In this document: positions 1 through 12,001 of the stretch, in pieces | How the letters are laid out: every line of letters starts with the position of its first letter | How positions within the stretch are numbered: the first letter of the stretch is position 1 | Assembly (NCBI GenBank): GCA_011033025.1 | Contig: WFMF01000577.1 | Location: 1-64,000, forward strand | From: Beroe forskalii | Lineage: Eukaryota; Ctenophora; Nuda; Beroida; Beroidae | Direction: 5' to 3' | DNA length: 64,000 bases | Translations under genes and position numbers: made by a program | The notes under the pieces: model-generated | Told to the model about the DNA's origin: nothing | The model's input: the letters and a program-made list of their open reading frames with translations, nothing else | Databases searched by the model: none

Positions 1-454
1 TTTTTAAAGTAAAATTTAAAAAAAACGGGGTTTTCAGGAATGGTATAACTTACTCCCTCGGGGGATCGGGGGTTTTTAAAAGTTTCGGGAATGACACGTT
101 TGATTTTAAAAAGCCCCTCAACATTACATTTCCCATTTTTAACCATGCATCAATCCCCGGGATGCAGCCCGCGACACCCGGGTCTAACGTCTGAACCGGG
201 TGGGGCTGGCATACACCTGGCCCCCATGGGGAAATTTTGGGGGGGGGTGAGGGGTCTGGGGTAGCCAAGGGTCTGATATTTAGCCCCTGAACGGGTGGGA
301 AATAATCAAAAAGGTTTTCGGGGGGGTTTGGGTTAGTGGATTTTCCTTTATCAGGGGTTCTGCTATAAAAGCCCATAAAAGGGGATTAAATGGGTTTTTA
401 AATGAAAACCAGTATTACTTTTTATGTTTTTTTAGTTTCATCCCAAAGGTCTAG
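1..454. other. Corrupted contig end: error-rich inverted copy of GPCR exons 1-2
   Basis: Read on the minus strand, this stretch follows GPCR intron 1 and exon 2 of the 36.9-37.4 kb region segment by segment (acceptor 'cacccgttcagg', then 'gcatc', 'gtaatgttgagg', 'gtgtcatt'). It is full of inflated G, C, A and T runs and substitutions. This looks like an unpolished noisy-read consensus at a contig end, not new biology. No ORF here should be trusted. Confidence 0.8.
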
Positions 455-510
455 TTAAGTATCACCCTTTATCTCACAAGTCCCAAATTTCCCCAGACCC
501 ACGGTCTCTG

Positions 511-747
511 TGAAGAGTTTGTTAACATTAGACTTCTTCCTGTTAAAAAGCAGAACAGTAGAGGGTTGGGGAGGGTGGAAGTGAGGAAGGGAAGGAAGAA
601 GCTTCCCACTAGGTAGTTGATAGCTCTGTCTGTAGGTGTGATGATACCGTCTACCGAATGGAGGGTAGAGTTGAGAGCCAGGTCTGTTGGGTCTTGTTTG
701 AAGAACTCCAGATCCATCATGTGGACAATACGCCAAAATATCAACAT
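511..747 (-). pseudogene. Third, damaged copy of GPCR exon 1
   Basis: The minus strand begins with the same residues as the two intact GPCR exon 1 copies (MLIFWRIVHMMDLEFF). It continues to TM1, then shifts frame around the NPLLF motif, and the splice donor has lost its GT. The indels sit next to the corrupted sequence at 1-454, so the damage is more likely an assembly error than a true pseudogene. No downstream exons are usable. It most closely resembles the copy at 36,642. Confidence 0.7.
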
Positions 748-1709
748 TCTGGAATAATCAGGTAGATCTTAGTGAAATTAAGAGAATGAGGCAAAGAAAA
801 CAGTTGCTCAGTTGAATAAATACCACGGAAGCAACAGCGAATGTTAGAAAATATAATATGAAACTATCAGGTGGCCCGAAAAAAGCGGGTCTGGTTGCCT
901 AGATGCTGAAATATGGCCGAAAAACCGGTTTTTAGTTTAAATTTTTGGTACAAAAACTTATGACGGATGACCCATTCCTATTACTGTACATCTTAAAAAT
1001 TTTGATAATAAACTCCAAAAAGCATAAAGTAATTAAGCTTTTATTTTTGTTCACTTTTTGGGCCACCCGGTACTTTATTCACACTTCTGCGGCCCTCATG
1101 GGCTTGAATAATGAGTTTTCATATTTCCCATTTTTCCCAAGTTTTATGTGAAAGACTCCCTGCTGCAAGGCATGTTTTATCAGGCAGTCCTCTGGGGACA
1201 GCCTCAAGTGACACAGCATCATCTCCCACTATGATAATATTGAAGCTTGGAGGCCTTATAGAGTAGCAGCAATGTTGACGTGTAAGGTGTTACCATACGA
1301 GCAAATAGAATGCGAATAATTTGGAGGAGAACTCATAATATTATGGGGAGACATTTGCTTCGAATGAATATAGCAGTCATTATGCAGCTTAGAAAAACTG
1401 CACCCTTCGGAAATTATCAATTGAGATAATTAGGGCTAATTTGAGGTATCAATTCAACGGGACAACTAACATCAAGTCGCAGGAAAATACAGTGATCAAA
1501 TTACAATTTTCATTCCACTAGAACAAAGTGGCAATGTCAACATGGAAAGTACCGGGATCAATGTTCATTGAACGCTACAGGAATGAGTAATGTGGTCTAG
1601 GGCTCACTACACCCTATAATTACGTAATGTGCTCCACACCGAGTATAGTCACTGCTACTCAACACACAATTTGGCATTCAGTTCGGTATTCAAAAGAGGT
1701 GTTGTCTGC

Positions 1710-3619
1710 TCCCATCCAAGTCAAATGACTGATTCGATTGATAAGGGCTCTGTAAAATGTTTTAATGGCTAATTCCCAAATATTTTCCCGAATGATCGGG
1801 AACTTTAATTTAGTTGATGTTAGTAGGTTCTATGATACTATGATGAAACTTTGATAAAGGTCATGGCATTATTGATTTTACTGTCAGGCATGCTTCAAAT
1901 ATTTAATCGTGTAACGTGTCGCTTCATTTATGATTAGAAGCTGGAGGGCAACACCATCATTTTTGAGCACCCACGTATCGAAAAGTCCAAGAAGTAACTA
2001 CGCCGCTTTATAGAATAGGATGGCTTGCACCCCCTCCCATGCGGAGTCAGGGAGTGTTCGTGGTAGTAGAGATGGTCAGTGGTCACTGTAGTTGGATAAG
2101 GAATATGATCACTTTCACAACTTGGGAGTGCTTTATGAACCCTTCCTCAAATCTTCAATGACTAATGTCCTGTGATACGTTGCGAAACTGATGAAAGCTA
2201 TAATTAAAGCACAAAAAGCAAACCAAATTGCACTACTACACCTAGAATATGCCTCCGATGAAAACAACCGATAGCATATTAGCATGATGAATGATAATTA
2301 TTGAAAATAAAGAAATTTGAGATCATGCAATGAGGGGGTATTGCATGATGATGTTATAGACACGTCTATGTTTGGCAATGATAAACAGCTGAGCTACTGA
2401 AGTACTGAGTTTGAAAGTGCTGCAGCTGCAACATTGCAGGTGCTCCCTGCACTGTACAGGTACTTCCAATCCTTAGCATTGGAATACCCGCAATAGAAGT
2501 CATATAGAACAGAACTACACAGAATTAAATATAGAATTATCACCTTATCTCTCTTAACCCGCTTATTGATAAGTCAATATTTTACTGCTGAGCCACGCTC
2601 GAGACTGCCAAGCAAAGCAAACAACTCGCAAGTTAATCAATGAAATATAGTATAAGATCATGAACAACGGAGGATACTTCATATAAGGTATTATTATTGA
2701 AATGAGCAGTTATAATTATGATAATTGGAATACTTGACTGGAGCACACCTTAGTGTTTATGAAATTATCGCTGCCCCGGGTTCCCTTTCAATGACAACAT
2801 GTATACAGTATATTATCTGGAACACGCACAATATACTGATGCTCTAGAAGTACTACGCACGTCACTTCCTTCGTCTTAGGTTATGAATATTACAAACCGA
2901 ACAAACCATCGATGTCATTAATAAAACAAGAACTATCCAATTCTTGATATCAAAGTTTATCAAGATTAACAGCACAGTGTTACAGGTAATACCTAACTTC
3001 CATTGAGCTACCTAACTAATTATACGAGGTAAGACTACAATGTACTATTCAAAAGTAAGGGCAATAAAGCGCTGTGACGCGTCTACTACAGAGCATCCAG
3101 AGATGATGAAACTAGTGAGATTAGGTTATTGCGATTAAAATCTGACATGTGTACACACAGAGCAGATGGCATAGTGACGTACTTCTGTGCAGTGTAGCAG
3201 GGAAATTCAGATGGTACTTCCATTTAGGAGATCCGCGGAATTGTATAGGAAGGTTTAAATTCTAAACGGTTTTCAGAACCAGAGTTCTCCTCTTCAAATT
3301 AAACACTCCGCCTGCCACTCAGACTTATAATCAAGGAATTGGACATCTGGGTTTGTAGCACTCTCAGTATCAGTCTGGATGATATCATAATATATCTCAC
3401 TCGGTCTAGCGTCCTCGAGGGATATATTTTCATATCGCACGCGCATGCAGGGATATATGTTCATATACCTAGTGCATCGTTCTATGACTGGTTTTATGCG
3501 ACTTCTAATTGCACGGTACCTTAAAATATGCACGGGAGTGGTAAAATAATAACATGATTCTTTTTATCACTATAATTGATTTCCTTGATTTTATAACTAT
3601 AATTTCCGAATAATTTCAG
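1710..3619. other. Non-coding arm sequence, no gene seen
   Basis: AT-rich and collinear with 22,488-24,400 on the opposite strand. The short ORFs on both strands are not conserved between the two arms. In the gene model it is intron of the RNF213-like gene and 5' flank of the GPCR. A purine/pyrimidine stretch just before 3,620 provides a splice acceptor (ataatttcag). Confidence 0.6.
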
Positions 3620-4799
3620 GAAGATGAGAGATAGCCAAGAGAAGATCAGTCTGCTGTCTCACCTCCCTTATCTCCTTGACTTGACGCGGCACCTCAAGAG
3701 GAAGTATAACTACACTCTCGCCACCTCCACCCTCACCCAGCCACCCTCTCACCTCAACCTGGACATCTCCCGGTGGTACGAGGTCTGGTGTGAGGTGGAT
3801 GTGATCTGGAAGCGATCAGATCTCATCTTCCCAGCCCGGGAAGTGATACCGATGTGTGATGTTGTGTTGGGTGATGTGATCTCCACCACACTATCCCCTG
3901 ACACTGGATCCACTACACTAAATATGATCAGATACCTCTCCCAACTGCAGAACCAGGTCCTGCCTGACTCCACGCCGGAAGCGGGCTGTCTGTCTCATCA
4001 CCGTGTCTTGGAGCCTGCTGCTTTACAGCGCCTAGCTGTCTACTTCTCGTGTTCTGAGCCTGCACACGCAGACAGCGCGGTAGACAGGGTGTGTCTGTCT
4101 GCCCTCCGCAAACTGCCGAGTGAGAGAGCAGCTGTGTTGGATGTCATGAGGCTGAGGACCGTGTATACGAGTCAAGATGTTCATGGTTTTGCGGAGTTTT
4201 ACCCTCCAACTCAGCACAGAGAATTGGACGAGTCAGACACTAAACATGTAGAGCATATAGCTGATCATGTGTCCGATGTGTGGGGTCTTCACAAAGTACT
4301 CACTGCACTTATTGTTAGTAAGGGTGAAAATGGAGAACTCCCCCAAGACTCAGATATCTTAGATCCATTGAGCCCCTCCCCGGAGTTAATGTCATTGATT
4401 CATGATCGGAGCAAGATGTTTGACCTTTATCGACACCTCAATCTGTATCTTTATCGTACGCAACTTCTGGATACACGTTGTGACATGAACTCCTCTTATC
4501 CTCCTCACTTTGAACTTTTCTTCGGAAGTACCTCCTTTATCCAACCCTGTGAGATAACTGTCTCTACGGATACTAATTGGATAGACTTGGCCCTGCTCCT
4601 TGCAGAGTTCATTTCTGTATTTGTAGCTCCTCATGATCTCCCAGGGAATCTGTTGGATTGGGAGTTAAAAGAAGCACTCGACTGTTATTTGGACAAATTC
4701 CTTGGGAGGGACACTTCTTGCCTGAACTTTGTAGATCCTGCCTGGAAGATAGAGAACATTAGATTTTTGTTGCTTACAATTCTTACACCCTTTAGATAA
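3620..4799 (+). CDS. Probable C-terminal exon of RNF213-like gene (inverted copy, haplotype B)
   Basis: A 391-codon open frame follows an acceptor (tttcag/GAAG) at 3,617-3,620, with an in-frame ATG at 3,624 and a TAA stop at 4,797. An AATAAA signal lies at 4,913-4,918, as expected of a terminal exon. The protein is rich in hydrophobic helices and has no transmembrane segment, zinc finger or P-loop. I do not recognise a named domain. I assign it to the RNF213-like gene by position, since it lies beyond the GPCR in the direction of that gene in both arms, and by loose resemblance to the helical C-terminal part of RNF213 proteins. The splice phase does not fit the 41,414 exon directly, which ends in phase 1 while this acceptor needs phase 2. 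At least one unseen exon must lie between, or this is a separate gene. Confidence 0.5.
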
Positions 4800-4912
4800 A
4801 AGTTAAACTTGAATGACAATCCGTCAATCCATGAATATACCTTCCGTGAATATAATCCGACCGGGTAAGAAAAGCAAATTATTCAATTCTCAACACCGGA
4901 CACGCTGGAAAT

Positions 4913-4918
4913 AATAAA
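4913..4918 (+). promoter_or_regulatory. Poly(A) signal AATAAA after the C-terminal exon
   Basis: Canonical AATAAA 114 bases after the TAA stop of the 3,620-4,799 exon. The corresponding position in the 21-22 kb copy has lost it. Confidence 0.45.
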
Positions 4919-5175
4919 GTTCTAAAACAGAGGGAATTTTTTGACATTGCTGATTTTCTTATTAAACAGCGTATGACATGCTTTGTTGACATGTTTTTTA
5001 TAGTTCTCATTTGATAGGAATTATTGTAATTCAATGTTTGATACTGAGGCAACTCTTAACCTCGCTCTTGACGTATGAATATGCACACTGATTTCAGGGT
5101 GACTCTAAGAACACCCTAAATCAATCTTTATTAACCTTTTAACGCCCTTTTTGCACCCTAAATGCACTCATGTAC

Positions 5176-6259
5176 CCCAGTGACAGAACACAGTCAGCAC
5201 CTCGCTGATCCCAAATTTCAGGAGTACCAAATTACGTCTCCCATCACCGGCATAGTTTTTCCCGAAATTATACCTTATCAATTTTGTATCGTCTCACAGC
5301 ATGAATCTACTTGGCGAGTGTGTTTCGTTCATTGATTTGTTTATGTTTATGGCGATTACACTGTGCACTGGGTATGAAATACATGCCACAAAATCAAAAG
5401 CCGGTGTAATTGGGGTGACTGCCTTGCTGATCAGATGTCAGACAAGTGTTTGACACTCGGTTACAGTATTTACCATTGTAAAAGATGATAATTTAAAATG
5501 CACTTATAAAAATTTTCCTTGTGTTTGAATAATGAGTGTAATTAAGCAAAGAGTTGTGAACTAATGACATCAAAATACCGTCAAAATGTCGTAGTCCATC
5601 GCAACGAAAAGTTTTGCAGCTATCAGATAATGTCTTCACACTCAGATCAGTGATTTTCCACTTTCAGAGCGGAGACGTGATTTGAAAATCACGTCTGCAC
5701 GCTCAGATCGGCATTTTGCCACGCTCAGCGCGGAGACGTGATTTTCAAATCACGTCTCCGCTCTGAAAGTGGCAAAACACTGATCTGAGTGTGAAGACAT
5801 TATCTGATAGCTGCAAAACTTTTCGTTGCGAAGGACTATGATATTTTGACGGTATTTTGATACCATTAGTTCACAATTCTTTGCTTAATTACGCTTATTA
5901 TTCAAACACAAGGAAAATGCTGAGAGTGGTAAAACGCTGATCTGAGAGTGCAGACGTGATCTGAAATCACGTCTTCATTCTCATTGCGGGAGCTATGACG
6001 ACATTTTCTGACCAATATCGATTCCAAGGCCATGCCTACGTTATTAAGCTATGATAACGTGCCATTCGAAATGGTGTATATCTGCAACGACGAAATTTGG
6101 TGAAATTGCCAATGTCATGAATGTTGAATCGCCCTTTTGCGTCCAAAGCTATTATATAGTGATAATGATTATCGTTAATTTTTCGCCAAAATCACGTCTG
6201 GAGAAGGCCGACTTGTCGCCACGCTGAGCGTGGCAGATCAGCAGTGTTCTGTCACTGGG
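5176..6259. mobile_element. hAT-like non-autonomous DNA transposon with 8-bp target duplication
   Basis: Terminal inverted repeats CCCAGTGACAGAACAC at 5,176 and 6,244-6,259 are flanked by exact 8-bp direct repeats TCATGTAC (5,168-5,175 and 6,260-6,267). The other arm of the big inverted repeat lacks the element at the matching site near 19,015. An 8-bp duplication with ends containing CAGTG fits hAT; P-type elements also make 8 bp. There is no transposase ORF. The interior is dominated by a long palindrome (5,513-5,920) and CACGTC/GACGTG-rich motifs. Confidence 0.8.
5513..5920. repeat. Long palindrome inside the hAT-like element
   Basis: About 200-bp arms fold around a centre near 5,716. The left arm reads 'ccttgtgtttgaat...' and the right arm ends '...attcaaacacaagg'. 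Both contain a block with 'cactcagatcag' and its complement. Mismatches are few, so the single strand could form a long hairpin. Confidence 0.8.
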
Positions 6260-6885
6260 TCATGTACCCTATTTGCACCTTATATGCATTTTTCAAATGC
6301 CCACTTATGAATGGGCACTTCTCATAAGTCATATGGGGTGCATTTAGGGTTGTCTAACGTTGTCAGACCCATTATTTTGATGGGGCGCGCAGGGGTCGTC
6401 TGTCATGGCAACGCCAGACAACGTCTGGTGACTGGTCATTTACCTTTTATAATGCATTTGCACTGTCGAGATTATTTAGAATTAGATGGAATGATAAATT
6501 GATAAAAAATAAGTTCTAGTTTATTACTATTTTCAACTTTGATATTATTAATGATTTAATCTGTTTAACTTTAAGTTTTATCGTTTTATCTGAACCATGA
6601 GATTAAATTTATTCAATTTAATTTTACGAATACAATCAATAACATTAACTGTTAGCGTTACCGGGTGACCCAGGTGTCTCGACCTTTTGCAGCGCGGCGT
6701 TCTCGAGCGTATTTGCAGCGTAGTACCGGGCGGCACGGCGTATTGACTTATTTTAGAAGAAATAATTCGCCGCAACGCGTCTCAAAAAGTTCGAGACATC
6801 ACGTGGCTAGCAAGTTTGGGATTGCAGTTGAAGATCAGAGTTTTTCAATTTTCGTTAAATAAACGGTATTGTTTTAATTTAATGT

Positions 6886-9800
6886 ATTAGGTGGTTTCAT
6901 CGTTCCGCGTCGATCAAATGGAGTCCATTTGATCGACGCGGACTAGACTGATCAAATGAAAAACGCGCACAACACACTTTTACTATGGTGGCCGAGGTGG
7001 CTCACTTGAAAATAATTTTTCATGTTTTTGAAAAAGTGAGCCATTTCGGCCACCGCGTGGCCGAGCTGGCTCACCTAAATTTTTCCAACTTTGATGCAAA
7101 ATTTAAATGCCAATTTTAATCCGAAAAGACAAAATTCGGCATGTATTTGAAACTAGAAAAGTTGCTCTTTTCAATGGTGTAAAGATTAGGACCAACCGAC
7201 CCAAAATGGAGGAGTTATAAAGGCCCAAAATGGGACGCCTCGGCCACGCGGTGGCCGAACTGGTTTCACGAATCAGTGAAGCATTACGCCGGCCACCGCG
7301 TGGCCGAACTGGCTCATTTGAAAAGCAACAAATGCGCGTTTCGTACGTACGTGGTATATTAAAACGCTTTCGCGCCGTACATACATCAGTGATTTACAGT
7401 TAATAGTGGCAAATTTTGACGCGCATTCACAGATTGACAGAACCGTATAATCTGGAACCAGCACTCAACGAGGAGGGTATCGATCCTCTTCCGAGCCAGA
7501 CTGCTGCCTAACCATATCATCCATTCAAACTCATAAAACCACACTTCTCATTAACTTCTGCGTGTATGGGAAATATTACAAATGAAGTGAGCTCATTTCA
7601 ACCGCCTGTATGTACTCATCAGTCAAAAGCATCCAATGGGTAATAAAATGAGTCAGTTAGGTCCCGAAGCCTTCCATGGTGGAAATAACAAATTATCCAA
7701 AGAACCCTTAATAGTTTATACCAGCGTATTTTCCATGACTTTTCACTGATGAGCACACATAGCCGGAACGTCTGATAGTCTATTTTTGCAATTTACGTGC
7801 CCCAGGCAAGGTTGCCCTCTTCGCCTTTATTCAAGATATGCTCCACCGTTATTATAGTAAGCGTACAAAACTACCACAAAAGTGCAGATTTATGCACATT
7901 GGAACTACTTGGGAAAAGGCAGGGAAATTTGACCAAGGAAGTGTACCTAATTATGTGGATGGATATTAAGGGCAGAAATACGAGTAAAGGCGCAAAAGGG
8001 GTCACCAAGTTAGAAGTTGATACTTAAACTTGATCAACATTTGGAGCACGCATCGCACATGAACAAGCTCGAGAGTAGAATTGAGTAAGTCTCATCAAAC
8101 AAATTGAACAAAGAGAAACACAGTTATGGCTGTAATTTTCGAATATCAGGTTGATGTTTACAACAAACTACAATTAGTAGGTAATAATAAAATGTCTCTG
8201 AGCGGCATGAGATACTTTAGTATGTAGAAAGTTAAGCTTTAGAATGAACGATATTATTGACTAATTTGGAAGATTATGCAATGCTGTTATAAGCACATAA
8301 GTCGGCATAAGTTCAAGAAAATTCTAAATCATTCCCTTGTCACAGTTGCTATTCAATATAATGTTAACAAAAATAGCAATATCAAACTTTAAACTTCGAA
8401 ACAAATATTGAACTTAGAAATAAATTTTCTTTAAAAATTTAGCTGTAACGATAGGAAAGTATGAAATGTCAATATATAATATCAAAGCTAAATCTTAAGC
8501 TTAAGAAACGCAATTTTCGCCACTTAACTGCTTATACAGTAGCCTCACGACATTAATTTCAAGTTAGTATTTGTAGTTACGTTCGGCTACCATGGCACGC
8601 CTCTTTGCACTCTAATCAAAATCCTGTTCCAGCTATACATGAAATAAGATATTTAATAACTTAAAAATTTGTGAGTTAATAATATATCACAGTCAAAAGA
8701 AAATAAATGCACAAAAAACAATCTACAGTGTATAATAAGGGCAAGAGAGATATCAGTTTTTATGAACAATTTTAATGAAAACTAATGCAGAGGCAATTAG
8801 TCAAAAGAATAAACACAAAGGTCTAATTCATTTCCTGTCACATTATCTCAAATCTCACAAAAGGAGCCCATTGACTGATTGGGCTGATTAAATTAATCTG
8901 CCATATAATAAATAGTTATATTTCAATTCCATTATAATTGGATAGTAATTAATCATTCAAGGTTTCTGGTTGCACTTTATCTCAGAATTTGTTACACAAT
9001 CTCTGGAAAGAATGATCAATGTACTGTAGTAACCTACATACCTGATCCTGAGTGTTAAGTTTCATGAGATTATAGGTCAAAAGTTTTATCTTTTCATTTA
9101 GCATATTTAGCAATAATCAAGATCAGTTTTGACAGTGGAACTAGACATTGCATCATTTTTTATTGAATGCAATGCAGATTAATTCATGCAAAAAGACTTC
9201 TCATTTGATAACACAACAATTGAACAAATTTACAATCCAATATAATTTCATCCCTAGCTTTCCCACAAGCCAATAGATAGCCATTGAACTAATAAGCATC
9301 AGTTGTTTTGGTGTATCATTCTATGTCCAGACCTAACTTTTGTGTCAAATGTTGCTTCATACTTTTATACAAATTGTGTTTCTCAACATATGTCACAGAA
9401 AACCCAAATTATATGCCAAAATATCTTACCTCTGATAGCACACAATAAGTAGGCAAAAAATATGGCCCATGGCCAGGTCTTTGGGAGTGTCAATGGCCAA
9501 AATAGAGTTTTTAGAAATTATATAAAAAACATAATGGCAACCAGAAAAAACTAACAGAATCAAAAAATATTGTCCTAACTTCTATTACTGTGACCTGAGT
9601 TATGAATTTTGAAACTCAGAATATTTCCGAAATTCTGTGCATGTGTGTTTGCATATGCTTGTGTATATTACATGATTCTAAGCAACAAAATGGTTCCCTG
9701 AAAATTAAAAATCAAATAGGGAATCTGCATACCCTCTGGCTACAACACTGCCCTTCAATAGTCTCCAATTTTGTCTGACTTGCTGTGTCAGCCTGTCAGC

Positions 9801-10520
9801 CTCATCAAATAGCTTATATACTTTAATCTTGTCATTAAGTTTCTACTTCGAGTTGATTCTTTTGTAAACCAATTCAATAGGACATATTATTAAAAAACGT
9901 TTTTGTGGGGGGTTGGTTGACTTTTAAAAATTCAGGGGAGGGTTGCCCAAAAAGGAGATAGGGGATTTTGAAAATTCAGGGGGAGGATTTGGCAAGGGGA
10001 GTCAAAAAATTCAGGGGGGATTGAACCCAGGATGAAGATTTGGTCTGGGGGACAGCCCCCAGAAGCCAGATGTCCATTGTCCTGATAAAATATCACACTC
10101 AAATCAGCACAGGAATTTTATTGGCACTATTATTGCTAGATTGTAATTTAAAGAATACACAAGTTAAAATTAGAAAAAGCAGGAATCTGGGTGTGAGGAC
10201 CCCCATGAGCCAGATTTCCTGAATAAAAAATGTTACTTGGGTGCAACAAAACTCATAAGCTCAACAGCAATACAATAAACAATTGCCTAAATCTTGAGCT
10301 ATTGAGTATTAAGCTATCATGAGTATTGACATGTTTGAAGTCATAGACCCAGTGGAATAATATGAGGAATGTTGGAGCGACAATCCCAGCCAAAATTTGT
10401 CCAAATCGAAGCAAAAAAGCCCATTTAGGTTGACAGAAACTTGATATTAATATTTGGCTATTTTACTGCCACTATTATCATGGTCTCAACTCGCTAGTTT
10501 TGATAAAGGAGCAATTTCCA
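6886..10520. other. Gene-poor AT-rich region with a short GC-rich repeated motif
   Basis: No ORF here has coding character. Four variants of a motif around 'gtggccgaactggctca' occur at about 6,988, 7,052, 7,249 and 7,298, suggesting a degenerate element at 6,980-7,330. A tandem purine-rich stretch built on 'aaattcaggggg' lies at about 9,905-10,025. Around 10,050-10,075, 'gggggacagcccccagaag' is the complement of the hairpin repeated five times at 54.95-55.58 kb. The rest is unremarkable. Confidence 0.55.
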
Positions 10521-11045
10521 AACTGCGTCAGAATCCAATTAAGCCCAAAACGCCTTTTTTTCCCAAAAAAACCCGGGATCCAAATCCCAAAATATTCCCA
10601 AACAGCTGAACTCAAAAGTAGCCGGGGATCTAAACCCGAAAGGGCCCTTTTTTTATACTAGAACCGTATCAATTTTTTGTTTAGGCGTTTTTTAATTGTG
10701 TGGGAATTTTATCAGCCAAAAAATTTTCAAAAATGAACAATGTTGACTTCAGGTCCCGTTTGGAAACCCTTTTAGGGAAAAAAGGTTTTTGCTTTTTATG
10801 ACCCATATAAAAAAATAAAATAAACGAGCTTTTTTGTACAATTCCAAAATTTAAATTTAATGGATTGAAGTTTTTTCCCCCTTTTTGGGGCCCCATAATA
10901 AAATTGTTTTAATAAAGAACCCCCCAGAACTTCCATCTTTTTTTTGATAAAACCCAAGCCCCCCTTATGAAAAGAAAGGATTATTATTCCTTTTTATTTT
11001 TATTTGAACCCCCCGCCCCTTTTTCCTAGGGAAAAATGAATTCAA
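10520..11045. other. Low-quality sequence, possible contig join
   Basis: Runs of C, A, T and G are inflated in the same style as 1-454 and 35,040-35,571 (for example repeated 'cccaaaa', 'ttttttcccc'). No Ns mark it. It separates the left inverted arm with its flank from the retroelement region, so it is a candidate scaffold join or a failed polishing patch. Confidence 0.55.
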
Positions 11046-11463
11046 CGCACGAGAATGAAATCATGACTGAAGTAGTCTTAGACACGCCGCTAGACAGAAA
11101 AAAAGCCGTTTTTCCCTTGAAATCCCCATTCCCAGCTACTTATAGAAATTATTCCACTGGGGTCATAGATCATTTTTGAGAAACACACTTTTTAAAATAC
11201 AGATGCTCATTACATTGCATTACCTTATGGGATCATGTTGGTGTTCAAGCACATAGTTGGAGTATTGGATCAGGATGCATGCCACTCTCACTAATTTCAT
11301 TGTGTAACATAAAAGGTTAGGAGCATGTATAGTACATCGGTCGATTGAAATTAATTAATTAATTACTTCTAAATATACATACAATGTGTCACTTTAAATT
11401 AATTAATAAAAAACCATACTTAAAAACTAAGAACAAGCAACACATGCCCTCTAATTGTAGGGA

Positions 11464-11663
11464 TAATCCAATGTCTTATCTATAGAGGTGTATGGGTAAA
11501 CTACAAACATAACAAAATACTGCATATCGATTTTCTGATTCAAGGATTGACATGAGAGGCGGAAGAGACTAAACTGTGAATCATCAGGTTACCCTACAGT
11601 TGTAAGGTCTCCTGCCATCTGCGATGTAGGTGTACCATCAGCAGGTGACAAAGGGAAACGGAG
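11464..11663. repeat. Flanking direct repeat of the Penelope-like element (copy 1)
   Basis: Nearly identical to 15,851-16,053, from 'taatccaatgtcttatc' to 'gggaaacggag', in the same orientation. Likely a pseudo-LTR. Both copies carry CTGATGA on the minus strand, but I could not complete a hammerhead core with a correctly placed GAAA. Confidence 0.75.
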
Positions 11664-12001
11664 GGGTTTCTGGCCCACGTACCCCCTCACAGCTTACAAC
11701 TGCAAGGCTGGGCCACCCAGGACTCCGGATTCCTGAGCAACACAGTTTAGAGGGAAGGGGTAGAAAAAAGAAAGAGTTCAGTGGAGGTGAAAGATCAATG
11801 ATTGCTATAATCGTGTGGAATATTTTAATATAAAGCTATTAAAACCTATATTTGAACGTTGAAATAAAAGGGAGGTTGCAGGCATCTGCCTGTCCAGCCC
11901 CACATTCAGTCCCAGGCTAATCATACAGCAAGTTATTTGAGGTCAGCAACAAGCTGCATAACTAACCAGTACGGAATGTGACGAACCTCGCGTGCCAATA
12001 C

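Larger units (their letters stand above)
450..6885. repeat. Left arm of a large inverted duplication (partner 18,385-25,790)
   Basis: Read as reverse complement, the whole interval is collinear with 18,385-25,790. Matching landmarks include GPCR exon 1, the block at 2,341-2,460 against 23,680-23,790, the long ORF at 3,620-4,799 against 21,062-22,487, and 6,578-6,870 against 18,405-18,700. The arms differ by several transposon insertions. Its outer 1.25 kb (450-1,710) is almost identical to 35,672-36,930 and less similar to 24,400-25,790, so it probably belongs to the same haplotype as the sequence after the N gap. The inner boundary is near 6,885, where similarity to the partner stops. Confidence 0.85.

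Noticed and set aside
50..376. Minus-strand 108-codon ORF in the first 400 bases
   Set aside because: It lies in corrupted sequence derived from GPCR exon 2 with inflated homopolymers.
6250..7500. tRNA-like or snRNA-like GC-rich stretches
   Set aside because: No cloverleaf with an anticodon arm or internal promoter boxes could be drawn.
7741..7775. Possible hammerhead core (CTGATGAG) on the plus strand
   Set aside because: No GAAA follows at the required place and no stem II pairing is visible.
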